A DNA stretch of 64,000 nt from positions 1 to 64,000 of IMG/VR virus record IMGVR_UViG_3300042922_001062; one strand, given 5' to 3'. Source of the stretch: a virus. Below the pieces are notes generated by a model. That model was given only the letters and a program-made list of their open reading frames with translations. It was not told the origin of the DNA and ran no database searches. Every line of letters starts with the position of its first letter. Position 1 is the stretch's first letter. The translations under genes and the position numbers were made by a program. Of the stretch, positions 16,858 to 25,959 are shown piece by piece.

Positions 16858-18246
16858 ATGGATCAATCCACATGGACCCGGCTCCGCACCGTGCTCAAGG
16901 CGCGTGTTGGCGATGAGATCTACGCCAGCTGGTTCTCTCGGCTGGAATACGAGGGATGCGCCGACCGCGTTGTCGTGTTGTCGGTCCCGACCCGATTCCT
17001 GAAGGTATGGATCGCGCAGCATTATGAGCCGCTGCTGACGGAACTTTGGCGCATGGTCGAGCCTGAGGCTCGCCTTGTCATCAATGTCCGGCAGATCACG
17101 CTGAACCGGCCGCAAGCGGTCGAGGCGCCGCCGGTGAACATCACCGCGCCGCCTCTGGAACCGGCTGCGCCGCCGGTTCACGCCGTCGACACGCCGCACG
17201 GATCGCCCCTCGATCCTCGGCTGACCTTCGACACCCTCAAGATCGGCGATTCCAACCGCCTCGCCCATGCCGCTGCGAAGAGGGTCGCGGACGTGCCATT
17301 CGCCGGCGATCCGGTGTTCAACCCGCTCTTCATCCATGGGGGTGTCGGCGTCGGCAAGACACACCTGCTTCAGGCCATCGCCGCCACCAGCGAGGCGGGC
17401 GGCCGCCGCGTCCTCTACCTGACGGCCGAGCGCTTCATGTTCGGCTTCGTCGCTGCCCTGAAGGGCCAATCGGCGGCGGCATTCCAGGATGCCCTGCGCA
17501 CAGCCGACACGCTCATCATCGACGACGTGCAGTTCCTGCAGGGCAAGAGCGTCCTTAAGGAGTTCGCCTACACGCTCAACGCAGTGATCGCCTGCCGGCG
17601 CCAGGTTGTGCTTGCCGCCGATCGCTCGCCCGCCGAGCTCGATGCCATGGACGAGCGCGTGCGGTCCCGCATAGCGGGAGGTCTTGTCGTCGAGATCGCC
17701 TCGTTGGAGGACGAGCTCAAGCTCGAAATCCTCACGGCCCGCCTTGCCGTGCTCGCCCGGCAATATCCGAACTTCAGCATCGAGCCGGACATTTTCCGCT
17801 ATGTCGCCCGCCGGTGCGGGAAGACGGGGAGGGACCTCGACCGGGCGCTGAATCGACTGCTGGCCCACAACCAGCTGACCGGCCGCGGGATCACGCCCGA
17901 CGAAGCGGAGATGGCATTGCGCGACCTCATCCGCTCCGAGGAGCCGAAGAGGGTGCGCATCGACGACATCCTGCGCATCGTCGCCAAGCACTACAACGTC
18001 AGCCGCACCGACATCCTCTCGCAGCGTCGCACCGCGAACGTGGTGAAGCCGCGCCAGATTGCGATGTACCTCGCCAAGACGCTGACCCTGCGATCGCTGC
18101 CGGAGATCGGCCGACGTTTCGGCGGTCGCGACCACAAGACCGTGCACCACGCAGTTCACAAAATCGACGGGCTGGTGACTTCCGGCACTGAGGTCGCAGC
18201 CGAGGTGAAGTCGCTCGAGGCCATGCTGCAGGAGGATGCGGCGTGA
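16858..18246 (+). CDS. dnaA: Phage-encoded DnaA replication initiator
   Basis: 462 residues with all four DnaA domains. Domain I 1-80 (WTRLRTVLKARVGDEIYASWF), a short Pro-rich domain II, AAA+ domain III with Walker A GGVGVGKTH, Walker B TLIIDDVQFLQG and sensor RSRIAGGL, and domain IV with the DnaA signature ending GRRFGGRDHKTVHHAVHKI. It should bind DnaA boxes and open an origin. Its overlap with the methyltransferase gene and closeness to the clamp gene mark a phage replication operon. Codon use matches the surrounding phage genes. Confidence 0.95.
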   Translation: MDQSTWTRLRTVLKARVGDEIYASWFSRLEYEGCADRVVVLSVPTRFLKVWIAQHYEPLLTELWRMVEPEARLVINVRQITLNRPQAVEAPPVNITAPPLEPAAPPVHAVDTPHGSPLDPRLTFDTLKIGDSNRLAHAAAKRVADVPFAGDPVFNPLFIHGGVGVGKTHLLQAIAATSEAGGRRVLYLTAERFMFGFVAALKGQSAAAFQDALRTADTLIIDDVQFLQGKSVLKEFAYTLNAVIACRRQVVLAADRSPAELDAMDERVRSRIAGGLVVEIASLEDELKLEILTARLAVLARQYPNFSIEPDIFRYVARRCGKTGRDLDRALNRLLAHNQLTGRGITPDEAEMALRDLIRSEEPKRVRIDDILRIVAKHYNVSRTDILSQRRTANVVKPRQIAMYLAKTLTLRSLPEIGRRFGGRDHKTVHHAVHKIDGLVTSGTEVAAEVKSLEAMLQEDAA

Positions 18247-18851
18247 CCGGCTGGCCGTTCTCTCCCCTGTCGATGTTCGCCTACGACGTCGCCGAGATCG
18301 ATCCTGCGTGGACCTTCGTCCTTCGCTCGGCCAAGGGAGAGAAGAAGTCCGCCCAAGCGCAGTACCAGACGATGTCACTGGACGACATTAAGGCGCTGCC
18401 AGTGGGCAACCTGCTCGCGCCCGGCGGGGTGTGCATCATGTGGTGCACCTGGCCTCTGGTGGCGATCGGCGCCCATGTCGAGGTGATCCGCGGTTGGGGG
18501 CTGTTGCCGGTGACCGGCGGCGGATGGACCAAGCGGACACCAAGCGGAAAGATGCGGTGGGGTACGGGCTATGTCGCCCGCTCGCTCCACGAGCCGTACA
18601 TCATCGCGCGACTGCCCGGTTCGCCATGGAAAGGCGCCGGCTTCCCGAATCTGGTCGAGACGCTGGAAGCGGAAGCTATCGACGGCATTGCCCGCGAGCA
18701 TTCCCGCAAGCCCGACGAGTTCTATGCGGTCGTGGAGAAGGCATGGCCGGAGGCGCGACGCGTGTCCGTTTTCTCGCGGCAGTCGCGCGCCGGTTGGGAG
18801 ACGTGGGGCAACGAAGCGACGAAGTATGATCAGGCGGGATGCGGGCTGTGA
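18243..18851 (+). CDS. MT-A70 family adenine methyltransferase
   Basis: 202 residues. AEIDPAWTF is the catalytic motif (DPPW-type, here DPAW), LLAPGGVCIMWCTWPL is the SAM-side strand, SLHEPYIIARLP and REHSRKPDEFYAVVEKAWPEAR are the downstream family motifs. It methylates adenine N6 in DNA and would protect phage DNA from host restriction or modulate DnaA binding. GTG 18243 overlaps the DnaA stop. Confidence 0.9.
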   Translation: MTGWPFSPLSMFAYDVAEIDPAWTFVLRSAKGEKKSAQAQYQTMSLDDIKALPVGNLLAPGGVCIMWCTWPLVAIGAHVEVIRGWGLLPVTGGGWTKRTPSGKMRWGTGYVARSLHEPYIIARLPGSPWKGAGFPNLVETLEAEAIDGIAREHSRKPDEFYAVVEKAWPEARRVSVFSRQSRAGWETWGNEATKYDQAGCGL

Positions 18852-18865
18852 GGAGGCTTCGGATC

Positions 18866-19384
18866 TCACAAGCTGGCGTCGGTGCCCGCATGCGAGAGCT
18901 TGACGTAGCGCGCCGTTACGTCTTCGACGTGCTGCTCGATCCAGCGCGACATGGCGACTTCTTCATCCAGCGACTGCTGCAACAGCGGCACGGCGAATGC
19001 CGACCCGTTGATCTCCGCCATCTTCAACAGGGATTTGTAGGCGGCCGTCTCGAAATTCTCGAAGGCGAAGTTGGCGAAGGTGGCCTTGAGGATCGCGTCG
19101 TCGGCCATGCTGGCGGCCATGGAGTTGGCGCTGCCCATGAAACCCATGACCACGTCCTTGAAGGTCGAGGTGTCCTCGCCGAGCTCCCCGAGGATTCGCT
19201 CAAGGCGTTCGTCCTGACCACGGGTCTCCTCGAGGTGCTGCTGCAGCTTTGTCTTCACTTCCGGATAGGTCTCGATCGACGAAATCTGACTTTCCATCAT
19301 CGAGATCGCTTCGCGCTCCATGGCGTGAGCGTTGCGAAGGCCTACGACAAAAAGAGAGCGCGGGGTTTCATCGGCAGAGGACAT
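18866..19384 (-). CDS. Ferritin-like DUF892 (YciF-type) protein
   Basis: 172 residues, four-helix bundle of the DUF892 family: LFVVGLRNAHAMEREAISMMESQ, HLEETRGQDERLERIL, SANSMAASMADDAILKATFANFAFENFETAAYKSLL, QQSLDEEVAMSRWIEQHVEDVTARY. The E-x-x-x-E and E-x-x-H-x-x metal-site pattern is partly present. Stress-associated in bacteria. It faces the rightward operon and is a lysogenic-conversion (moron) gene. Confidence 0.85.
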   Translation of the reverse strand: MSSADETPRSLFVVGLRNAHAMEREAISMMESQISSIETYPEVKTKLQQHLEETRGQDERLERILGELGEDTSTFKDVVMGFMGSANSMAASMADDAILKATFANFAFENFETAAYKSLLKMAEINGSAFAVPLLQQSLDEEVAMSRWIEQHVEDVTARYVKLSHAGTDASL

Positions 19385-19456
19385 CAGGGTGCTCCGGACG
19401 CTGGCGAGGGACTGTCAATCCAACCTTCTGAAGGGAGGAAGGTTCCTGACGCGCCG

Positions 19457-19702
19457 TCACAACTGCCCGCGCTGGCGCAGCAACTGCACGAGCCGCTCTG
19501 TAACGTCCTCCACAGCGGAGGGCTCTCCGCTCTGTCCGGCGGCTATGAGCTGATCGATGGTCGCTTCAACCTCGGGGGAGCGCTGCCCCTCGCTCGAGGC
19601 CAGAAACTCAACAGCTGCCAAGAAAGTGTCGATGGTGCGGGGCGGATCGCCCTGCAACACGATCGGCCTCGCAAGTGGTTGCTGCAGCCTATGGGGCATC
19701 AC
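19457..19702 (-). CDS. Hypothetical protein
   Basis: 81 residues: DTFLAAVEFLASSEGQRSPEVEATIDQLIAAGQSGEPSAVEDVTERLVQLLRQRG, amphipathic helices with acidic linkers. No family recognised. It is leftward like its neighbours 18866 and 19772, so the three may form one accessory unit. Confidence 0.45.
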   Translation of the reverse strand: MMPHRLQQPLARPIVLQGDPPRTIDTFLAAVEFLASSEGQRSPEVEATIDQLIAAGQSGEPSAVEDVTERLVQLLRQRGQL

Positions 19703-19771
19703 TGCAAACTCCTCGACAAGGATTATACCCCAACCGGCGCGGGCCCGGTCTCAAATGTGCAGAAGTGGGCA

Positions 19772-20077
19772 TTAGTCCAGCAGGCCGTTGAAGGGAGGCA
19801 GAACGCGGAACTCGGCCGTTGTGGTGGTGAGCGGGTGCAGTTCCACTTCGTAGACCGCGCCGGTTTCCAGCGTCAGCCAGGCGCGACCGTCGCGAGCGCC
19901 GAGAAGCGCGGCCATATCGGTCGCAACCTGCCCACTGATTATCACCTCGCCGGCCTTTGGGCCGGTCTTTCGACGCCTCACCGAAAGCCAGTAGTCAGCT
20001 TTGGCGGCCGCCATTCCGGGCGGGCGCAGCATGCCTTTGCCCGTCAGTCTGCGGAGAAATTCCACTGCCGTCCCCAC
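19772..20077 (-). CDS. Hypothetical protein
   Basis: 101 residues, beta-rich: YWLSVRRRKTGPKAGEVIISGQVATDMAALLGARDGRAWLTLETGAVYEVELHPLTTTTAEFRVLPPF. GTG 20077 is the predicted start. No family recognised. It lies opposite the rightward operon; its upstream 100 bases (20078-20178) would hold the divergent promoters. Confidence 0.45.
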   Translation of the reverse strand: MGTAVEFLRRLTGKGMLRPPGMAAAKADYWLSVRRRKTGPKAGEVIISGQVATDMAALLGARDGRAWLTLETGAVYEVELHPLTTTTAEFRVLPPFNGLLD

Positions 20078-20178
20078 GCTTTAGGCGTCACCCCTGATGC
20101 AGCGGCGAACGCCCCGAGTGCCGTAAGGTTCCGCGAAAATCGAAGCAAATTCGTCTGTTCCCGGCCGGGGGAGCGTTT

Positions 20179-20496
20179 ATGACACGCGAACTGCTCCCCG
20201 ATCGCCGCGCCGCCGAGAGCTTCGAGATCGAAGTGAAGGGCATCAGCTACACGGCCACCTTCGGCTATTACGACGACGGGCGCCTAGGCGAGATCTTCCT
20301 CTGTGGTCCCAAGGCCGGCACTGATGTCGAGGTGAATGCCCGCGATGCCGCGGTGGTCACTTCTATCGCCCTGCAGCACGGCGCCAGCCCGGACATGCTC
20401 CGGCACGGCCTGTCGCGCGATGAAGAGGGCAGGGCGCTCTCTCCGATCGGCACGGTGCTGGACATGCTGGCCTCCGCCACGGGGGACAGCGAATGA
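20179..20496 (+). CDS. TSCPD-like phage protein
   Basis: 105 residues. FEIEVKGISYTATFGYYDDGRLGEIFLCGPKAGTDVEVNARDAAVVTSIALQHGASPDMLRHGL resembles the TSCPD zinc-associated domain at the C-terminus of B12-dependent ribonucleotide reductases, with the Cys in FLCGPK. No ribonucleotide reductase is present nearby, so it is a free-standing relative of unknown role. Overlaps the next gene by four bases. Confidence 0.55.
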   Translation: MTRELLPDRRAAESFEIEVKGISYTATFGYYDDGRLGEIFLCGPKAGTDVEVNARDAAVVTSIALQHGASPDMLRHGLSRDEEGRALSPIGTVLDMLASATGDSE

Positions 20497-20840
20497 CGCC
20501 GTTCGAGGTCCGCCACCTCCTATCCGCCGTGCGCCTGCCGCTCGACAGCGAGAAAGCGTTGCAGGCCGCCATAGAGGCTCACCTGACTGCGTCGGGCACG
20601 GCGTTCAAGCGCGAGGTCACTCTGGCGCCGGGCGACATCGTCGACTTCATGGTCGGTGCCGTTGCCGTCGAGGTGAAGATCAAGGGCCAGCGGCGCGCCA
20701 TCTACCGCCAGTGCGAGCGCTACGCTGCGCATGACAGCGTTGAGGCCATCCTACTCGTCACAAACGTCGCCATGGGCTTTCCGCCCGAGATAGGCGGCAA
20801 GCCGACGGCCGTCCTGCATCTCGGGAGGGCCTGGCTGTGA
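20493..20840 (+). CDS. VRR-NUC-like PD-(D/E)XK nuclease
   Basis: 115 residues. SEKALQAAIEAHLTASGTAFKREVTLAPGDIVDFMVGAVAVEVKIKG supplies the E (helix), D (IVDF) and E-x-K (VEVK) of a PD-(D/E)XK core, followed by RRAIYRQCERYAAHDSVEAILLVTN. This small nuclease commonly sits before SNF2 helicases in phages, as here, and may act on branched DNA in recombination. Confidence 0.8.
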   Translation: MTPFEVRHLLSAVRLPLDSEKALQAAIEAHLTASGTAFKREVTLAPGDIVDFMVGAVAVEVKIKGQRRAIYRQCERYAAHDSVEAILLVTNVAMGFPPEIGGKPTAVLHLGRAWL

Positions 20841-22486
20841 AGACCTATGGCTCGCTGCATTACGAAGGTTCGCGCTGGGTGATGAGCGGCATCGACCCGC
20901 ATGTCGCCATCAAGCTCAAGGCGATGTTCCCGGCCGTGCCGAAATGGGCCACGGCACCCTTCACCTTTCCCGACACGGTGAGCATCGCCTCCGATCTCGA
21001 ATGGTTCCTGCATCGCTACCCGATGGATATGGCGGAGGCGGACCGCTCCCGCATGGTAGCCGGCCGTGTGGCCCTCACCGATCAGCGGAACGACGTCGAG
21101 CGCATCTTCGTGCCCGAATGGTCGCCGCCTGCCACGCTGGGCTTCAGGCCGGGCAGGGAGCTCTATCGCTATCAGGCCGAAGCGGCCGAAGTGATCCGCA
21201 AGCTGGGCCGCCTGCTGCTCCTGGACGATGTCGGGCTCGGCAAGACGGTGACGGCTCTCGGCGCCCTTTCGGATGGAAAGCACCTGCCGGCGGCGATCGT
21301 CGTGCAGCCGCACCTCCGCACCCAATGGGTGAAGGAGTACATCGCGAAGTTCACCACGCTGCGGGCGCACATCATTAAGGGCACCGTGCCCTATGAGCTC
21401 CCGCCCGCAGACCTCTACGTCTTCGCCTATTCGAACATCGCCGGCTGGGTCGACATCGCCGCCGAAGGGAAGTTCAAGGCGGTCGTCTACGACGAGGTCC
21501 AGGAGCTGCGCACCGGGCCGGACACCGCCAAGGGTGCGGCGGCCAAGGTCTTCACGGCCAATGCTCGCGTGCGCATCGGCCTGACCGCCACGCCGGTCTA
21601 CAACTACGGCACCGAGATGTTCCATGTTGTCGAGGCGATCGAGCCCGGCGCCCTCGGAGGATATTGGGACTTCGACCGCGAGTGGTGCAGCCACAATGGG
21701 TCGAAGGCCATCGTGAAGGATCCCGAGGCCCTCGGCACGTACCTGCGCGAGTTGCAGCTGGTGCTGCGCCGCGAGCGCGCCGGCGGCAACGTGAACACCG
21801 TGCCGATCGAGGTCGAATACGACCAGCAGGTCGAGGCCGATTCCGTCGATCTCATGCGCATCCTGGCGACCACCGTCGTCAGCGGCTCGTTCTCCGAGCG
21901 GGGACAGGCGGCGCGCGAACTCGACATCATGGCGCGCATGGTCACCGGCCTCGCCAAGGCCAAGGCGGTTGCCGCCTATGTCCGCTTGCTGCTGGAGGCC
22001 GGGCTGCCAGTCCTGCTCGCGGGGTGGCATCGCGAGGTCTACGATATCTGGGGCCGCGAGCTCGGCGAGTTCAAGCCGGTGCTCTACACCGGCTCCGAAA
22101 GCCCGGGGCAGAAGGACCGGGCCAAAGAGGCCTTCATCAGCGGCGACACCAACCTGATGATGATCTCTCTGCGGTCCGGCGCGGGGCTGGACGGGTTGCA
22201 GAAGCGATGCAACCACGTCGTCTTCGGCGAACTCGACTGGTCACCGAAGGTGCATGAGCAGGTCATCGGCCGGCTCGACCGACCGGGTCAGCAGGAGCAG
22301 GTGACGGCGATCTACCTGCATGCCAATGGCGGATCGGATCCTCTGATCCTCAGCATGCTCGGCCTCAAGGCCAGCCAAGCGCAGGGCATCGTCGATCCGG
22401 GCAAGGGCATTGTTCCCGTAACGTCCGACGGCAGCCGCATCCGTGCGCTCGCCGAGCGCTTCCTGCAGGGGAGCGCTGCGGCATGA
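20837..22486 (+). CDS. SNF2-family DNA helicase/translocase
   Basis: 549 residues. Motif I LLLLDDVGLGKTVTALGAL, Ia VVQPHLRTQW, II VYDEVQEL (DEVQ box), III GLTATPVYN, V/VI GLDGLQKRCNHVVFGELDWSPKVHEQVIGRLDRPGQ. It is a double-stranded DNA translocase with an N-terminal ~75-residue extension. With the VRR-NUC gene just upstream it forms a phage recombination/replication pair. GTG start overlaps the upstream stop. Confidence 0.9.
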   Translation: MKTYGSLHYEGSRWVMSGIDPHVAIKLKAMFPAVPKWATAPFTFPDTVSIASDLEWFLHRYPMDMAEADRSRMVAGRVALTDQRNDVERIFVPEWSPPATLGFRPGRELYRYQAEAAEVIRKLGRLLLLDDVGLGKTVTALGALSDGKHLPAAIVVQPHLRTQWVKEYIAKFTTLRAHIIKGTVPYELPPADLYVFAYSNIAGWVDIAAEGKFKAVVYDEVQELRTGPDTAKGAAAKVFTANARVRIGLTATPVYNYGTEMFHVVEAIEPGALGGYWDFDREWCSHNGSKAIVKDPEALGTYLRELQLVLRRERAGGNVNTVPIEVEYDQQVEADSVDLMRILATTVVSGSFSERGQAARELDIMARMVTGLAKAKAVAAYVRLLLEAGLPVLLAGWHREVYDIWGRELGEFKPVLYTGSESPGQKDRAKEAFISGDTNLMMISLRSGAGLDGLQKRCNHVVFGELDWSPKVHEQVIGRLDRPGQQEQVTAIYLHANGGSDPLILSMLGLKASQAQGIVDPGKGIVPVTSDGSRIRALAERFLQGSAAA

Positions 22487-22815
22487 GCGGGAGCGTCTTC
22501 CTCCGCCGCGGTTACAGCCTCGATGATGCCGGCCGCATCCATTATGACGATGTGTCCGCTACATGGGAGCAAGCTGATGCGCTCGCCGGCAGGCGCGTGG
22601 ATCGTCGGCGAGCCTACGCGATCATCAATGGCGATCTTTGCGAACTCGTTCGCTGGTCACAGCCGTGCACCGGGTGCTTCGAAGCGCCGGAATGCACCAT
22701 GTACGACATGGAAACCACGCGCGGCCATGGCTGCTGCGAGTGCGGCTACACAGGTCGCGTGCGGCAAGGTTCGTATGTCGAGCATTCGATCGCTGAGGCG
22801 GGGAGGGACGATTGA
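22483..22815 (+). CDS. Cys-rich zinc-binding phage protein
   Basis: 110 residues. Two Cys clusters in the C-terminal half: CTGCFEAPEC and GHGCCECGYTG, likely a treble-clef or zinc ribbon. The N-terminus has HYDDVSATWEQADALAGRRVD. Overlaps neighbours on both sides. Role unknown, possibly accessory to the helicase. Confidence 0.6.
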   Translation: MSGSVFLRRGYSLDDAGRIHYDDVSATWEQADALAGRRVDRRRAYAIINGDLCELVRWSQPCTGCFEAPECTMYDMETTRGHGCCECGYTGRVRQGSYVEHSIAEAGRDD

Positions 22816-23831
22816 TCATCCGCCGCCGCTACAACCGCAACTTCACGGTCCTACCCAACTCGGTGCTCGATGATGATCGGCTGTCCGCCGAGGCCATGGG
22901 CGTGCTCTGCTATCTGCGCTCACGTCCGGCCGACTGGAACGTCGAACTTGCCCACCTTTCCGAACGCTTCAAGATCGGCCGGGATAAGACGCAGCGCGTG
23001 GTCGCGGAGCTTGTCGATGCCGGCTGGATAAAGCGTGAACGCACGCGGGATCCGGTCACCCGCGCCTTCAACGGCATCGACTATGTTGTGTACGACGAGC
23101 CGGCCGACACCATAGATAGCGGCTCCGACGATGTTGAAGGCGGCGAGCCACAGCCTGAAAATCCGGTTGTGGCTCCCGACACACCTAAACACCATCCACA
23201 ACCGGCTTTGCCGCGCGCGGCTTTTCAGGCTGTGCATATAGAAGAACCAAATACGGAAAAGGGAACAAACACCCCCATAGCCCCCAAGGGGGCGGTGGGC
23301 GAGGGGACTTCGTCAGGGCAGGAGGATGAGCTCTACGCCGAGTTCATCCGTCGGTACGCCGCGCCGCCGACGGCATCGACCGTCACCCCGCGCCGGCATT
23401 GGAACAAACTCTCGGATGCCGAGAGGCGGAAGGCCGTCGACGCCATCGCGCCGTACCGAGCGGCCTGCGCAGCCGAGAAACCCAAGCCGCGGAAGATGCT
23501 CGACCCGAGCGCCTATCTGGCCCGGCACATCTTCGCGAACTTCGCGACGTCGCTGGCACCGAGGCCGCCGGATAGCCCGGCCGTGGCGGCGCTGCGGCAG
23601 GCGCTGGGGCCGAACTTCGCGCACGGCGTCATCGTCGAGGTCGACACTCCCGAATGGCGGGAATGGCAGGCGGTCGCCGACGAGGCGGGGTTCCCGCTGC
23701 GGGCCATCGCATACCCGGCACGTCCGTTCGCTGGCCGACCTAGGGCGATCACCGGCCGGTTACTGCCGAGCGCATGGCCACCGAGCCGTGACGGGCCGGA
23801 TAGGCGTCAGCAGGCGGCGGGCGAACGGTAG
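22812..23831 (+). CDS. Replication-initiator-like protein with winged helix
   Basis: 339 residues. N-terminal winged helix (FTVLPNSVLDDDRLSAEAMGVLCYLRSRPADWNVELAHLSERFKIGRDKTQRVVAELVDAGWIKRER), a disordered middle with CCCCC/GGGGG palindrome in the DNA at 23281-23295, and a C-terminal helical domain. The layout resembles lambda-O/DnaD-type initiators. TTG 22812 overlaps the upstream stop. In lambdoid phages the origin lies inside such a gene. Confidence 0.65.
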   Translation: MIIRRRYNRNFTVLPNSVLDDDRLSAEAMGVLCYLRSRPADWNVELAHLSERFKIGRDKTQRVVAELVDAGWIKRERTRDPVTRAFNGIDYVVYDEPADTIDSGSDDVEGGEPQPENPVVAPDTPKHHPQPALPRAAFQAVHIEEPNTEKGTNTPIAPKGAVGEGTSSGQEDELYAEFIRRYAAPPTASTVTPRRHWNKLSDAERRKAVDAIAPYRAACAAEKPKPRKMLDPSAYLARHIFANFATSLAPRPPDSPAVAALRQALGPNFAHGVIVEVDTPEWREWQAVADEAGFPLRAIAYPARPFAGRPRAITGRLLPSAWPPSRDGPDRRQQAAGER

Positions 23832-23846
23832 CGGCGGAGAGGGACG

Positions 23847-24101
23847 ATGACGGACATACGGAAGCAGGCGGTGATCGAGATCGCCGAAATCATCGATCCG
23901 ATGGCGTGGATCAGGATGCGCCATCACATCGACACCCCGCGCTTCGGAAGGCGTCGGCAACGCTCCATCGAGAAAGCGAGGTCGATCTTGATCGAGCTGG
24001 CCCGCAGAGAGCCCGGATGGCGTTCGGGTCTGACGGTGATGCTTCGGCGGAAGGACGGTGGTCGGGTGAAGCAGGAGGTTCGCGATGGCGCGCAAAGGTA
24101 G
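23847..24101 (+). CDS. Hypothetical basic protein
   Basis: 84 residues: IRKQAVIEIAEIIDPMAWIRMRHHIDTPRFGRRRQRSIEKARSILIELARREPGW. Highly basic C-terminus overlapping the next start by 17 bases. No family recognised, although similar small helical proteins follow O-like genes in rhizobial phages. Confidence 0.5.
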   Translation: MTDIRKQAVIEIAEIIDPMAWIRMRHHIDTPRFGRRRQRSIEKARSILIELARREPGWRSGLTVMLRRKDGGRVKQEVRDGAQR

Positions 24102-24780
24102 GAAGAGGAAGGAAGGCGGGCGCACGCGCAGCGGCAAGCTCTCCGAGGCAAACACCGAGCGCGCCGCCCGCGGCCTGCGGGGCGTGATGGACGTGGCGCT
24201 CTCGCAGCCGCATCGGGCCTGGCTCGGCAAGGGGCGCCGCAGCGACCAACTGGCAGAGAATGCCCTGGGTCGCCTGCTGCTCGGCGGCAAGATCACGGAA
24301 TCGGAGTATTGGGCCGGCGACCGCTGGCGAAAGCTCGTCGGCGAGTTCCACCAAGTGCTGGCTGCGCCCGTCATGCCCGGTTCAGCTATGGGGCAGATGG
24401 TGGCCGATGAAGTCGACAGCGACAGCCGCAATCGTTCGGAGAGGTCGGGGACGGCGGCTGAGCGCGAGACGGACGAGGAACGCCGGGAGCGCGTGCTCGT
24501 GCAGCACAGCGCGGCCATGAATGCCATACGGCGCCTGTCAGACAAGAGGCAAGTGTTCGCGGTGATGGAGAGCGTCGTGCTTCGCGATGCCGAGATCGAC
24601 TTCGCACTTCTCCAGGTGCTGAAGGCGGGTCTGGGTCAACTTGCCCGCCTGTGGCGAATGGAGCGGCCGCACGATCCCATGGAGGAGAAGCACGGGCCGA
24701 AGCCGAGAGTGCGAGCACGGCGGGCGGATAGGCCATTGTGGGGCCACGAGGAAAGGGAGCTCGACATCACGTACAAATAG
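24085..24780 (+). CDS. Hypothetical protein ending the early rightward operon
   Basis: 231 residues. Basic N-terminus (ARKGRKRKEGGRTRSGKL), a helical middle containing ENALGRLLLGGKITESEYWAGDRWRKL, then acidic (ERETDEERRERV) and a helical end with a leucine-rich segment VVLRDAEIDFALLQVLKAGLGQLARLW. It is the last gene before a strong terminator, the position of late regulators in lambdoid phages, but no such family is recognised. Confidence 0.5.
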   Translation: MARKGRKRKEGGRTRSGKLSEANTERAARGLRGVMDVALSQPHRAWLGKGRRSDQLAENALGRLLLGGKITESEYWAGDRWRKLVGEFHQVLAAPVMPGSAMGQMVADEVDSDSRNRSERSGTAAERETDEERRERVLVQHSAAMNAIRRLSDKRQVFAVMESVVLRDAEIDFALLQVLKAGLGQLARLWRMERPHDPMEEKHGPKPRVRARRADRPLWGHEERELDITYK

Positions 24781-24863
24781 GTGCGCAAGCGACGCTCGCC
24801 CTCTTGCGTTGATCGAGCAAATCAGTCCTAATTGCCGACGAAATTCATGATCGGAACGAAATG

Positions 24864-24893
24864 CGCCCGCTGCTCCCGCCGCGGGCGTTTTTT
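24864..24893 (+). terminator. Rho-independent terminator ending the early operon
   Basis: CGCCCGC (24864-24870) pairs with GCGGGCG (24881-24887) and is followed by TTTTTT. It separates the replication operon from the accessory genes. Confidence 0.85.
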
Positions 24894-25044
24894 GTGCCCG
24901 GAACGCGTACTCGCCCAAGGAACCTTCGTAACCATCCTCCTGTTATCAGGCGCGGTCCTTCACGAGCCGTGAAACCGCCGGCACGACGGCGATCCTGGGC
25001 CCCTCCATGACACGCTCTCGCGCTGTTCAGTCAGGAGGAAATCC

Positions 25045-25959
25045 ATGGTCGAGACATATTCAGCGACGACGACCGCAGCGACGGTTGAATCGTCTTCATC
25101 CGCTGTAAGTTGGGGACCTGTCATTGCGGGCGCCGTTGCCGCTTCGGCTCTGACATTCGTGTTGATGCTGGTCGGCTCCGGCATCGGGCTCACCATGGTT
25201 TCTCCGTGGGTCAACGAGAGCGCAAGCGTTACGACTTTCGCGGTCTCCACGGCCATCTGGCTTGTCGTGGTGCAGTGGCTTTCGTCCGGGCTAGGAGGCT
25301 ATCTCACCGGGCGCCTACGGACGAAGTGGACGGGACCCAAGACAGGCGAGGCGATGTTTCGCGATACCGCCCACGGCTTTCTGGCCTGGGCCCTCGCCAC
25401 TCTGCTTGTCGTGTCGGTTCTAGGCTCCGCTATTTCGTCGACCGTCAACACCGGCGTGCAGGCTGTATCGACGGTCGCCTCGGGCGCTGCTCTAGGCGCT
25501 TCGGCTGGCGCGACGTCGAATGCTGGAGCCGAGGAGAGTTCAGGCGCCACCGCCTATTTCGTGGATGCGTTGTTCCGCCCAAGTGATCCTGCTCAACAAG
25601 CGGCACCCGGACCCGAGGGTGACGCTGCCGCGGCTGCGCAAGCCTCCCGGATCCTCATGGCCAGCGCGGCCGCGGGAGAGGTTTCGCCCGGCGACAAGGC
25701 CTATCTTGGCCAACTGGTCGCCGCTCGCACGGGTCTATCGGAGGCTGACGCCACGGCGCGGGTCGATGCCGTGCTGAAGCAGGTGAACGACGCGAAGGTG
25801 AAGGCGCAGCAGGCGGCGGATACTGCTCGCAAGGCGAGCGCGACATTCGCCCTCCTTGCCGCACTCTCGATGATGGTCGGGGCATTCATCGCTGCCGTCG
25901 CCGCTGCCATCGGCGGCTATCAGCGCGATGACGACAATCTGTATGTCAGAGCGCGCTAA
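25045..25959 (+). CDS. PhnA-like multi-pass membrane protein
   Basis: 304 residues. Four hydrophobic segments: ~24-48 (GPVIAGAVAASALTFVLMLV), ~65-83, ~113-137 and a final one ~278-296 (LLAALSMMVGAFIAAVAA). Between the second and third is a Gly/Arg loop SSGLGGYLTGRLRTKW typical of the alphaproteobacterial PhnA-like membrane family. Long Ala-rich periplasmic region. AGGAGG box upstream of ATG 25045. Independent accessory gene. Confidence 0.75.
   Translation: MVETYSATTTAATVESSSSAVSWGPVIAGAVAASALTFVLMLVGSGIGLTMVSPWVNESASVTTFAVSTAIWLVVVQWLSSGLGGYLTGRLRTKWTGPKTGEAMFRDTAHGFLAWALATLLVVSVLGSAISSTVNTGVQAVSTVASGAALGASAGATSNAGAEESSGATAYFVDALFRPSDPAQQAAPGPEGDAAAAAQASRILMASAAAGEVSPGDKAYLGQLVAARTGLSEADATARVDAVLKQVNDAKVKAQQAADTARKASATFALLAALSMMVGAFIAAVAAAIGGYQRDDDNLYVRAR

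Noticed and set aside
16831-18378. 515-codon leftward frame opposite DnaA
   Set aside because: Antisense shadow of the DnaA gene, without recognisable domains.
20720-22216. 498-codon leftward frame opposite the SNF2 helicase
   Set aside because: Antisense shadow; composition and lack of motifs compared with the clear helicase motifs.
23281-23300. CCCCCAAGGGGG palindrome as terminator or origin
   Set aside because: Lies within a coding region without a T-run; an origin is possible but nothing else supports it.
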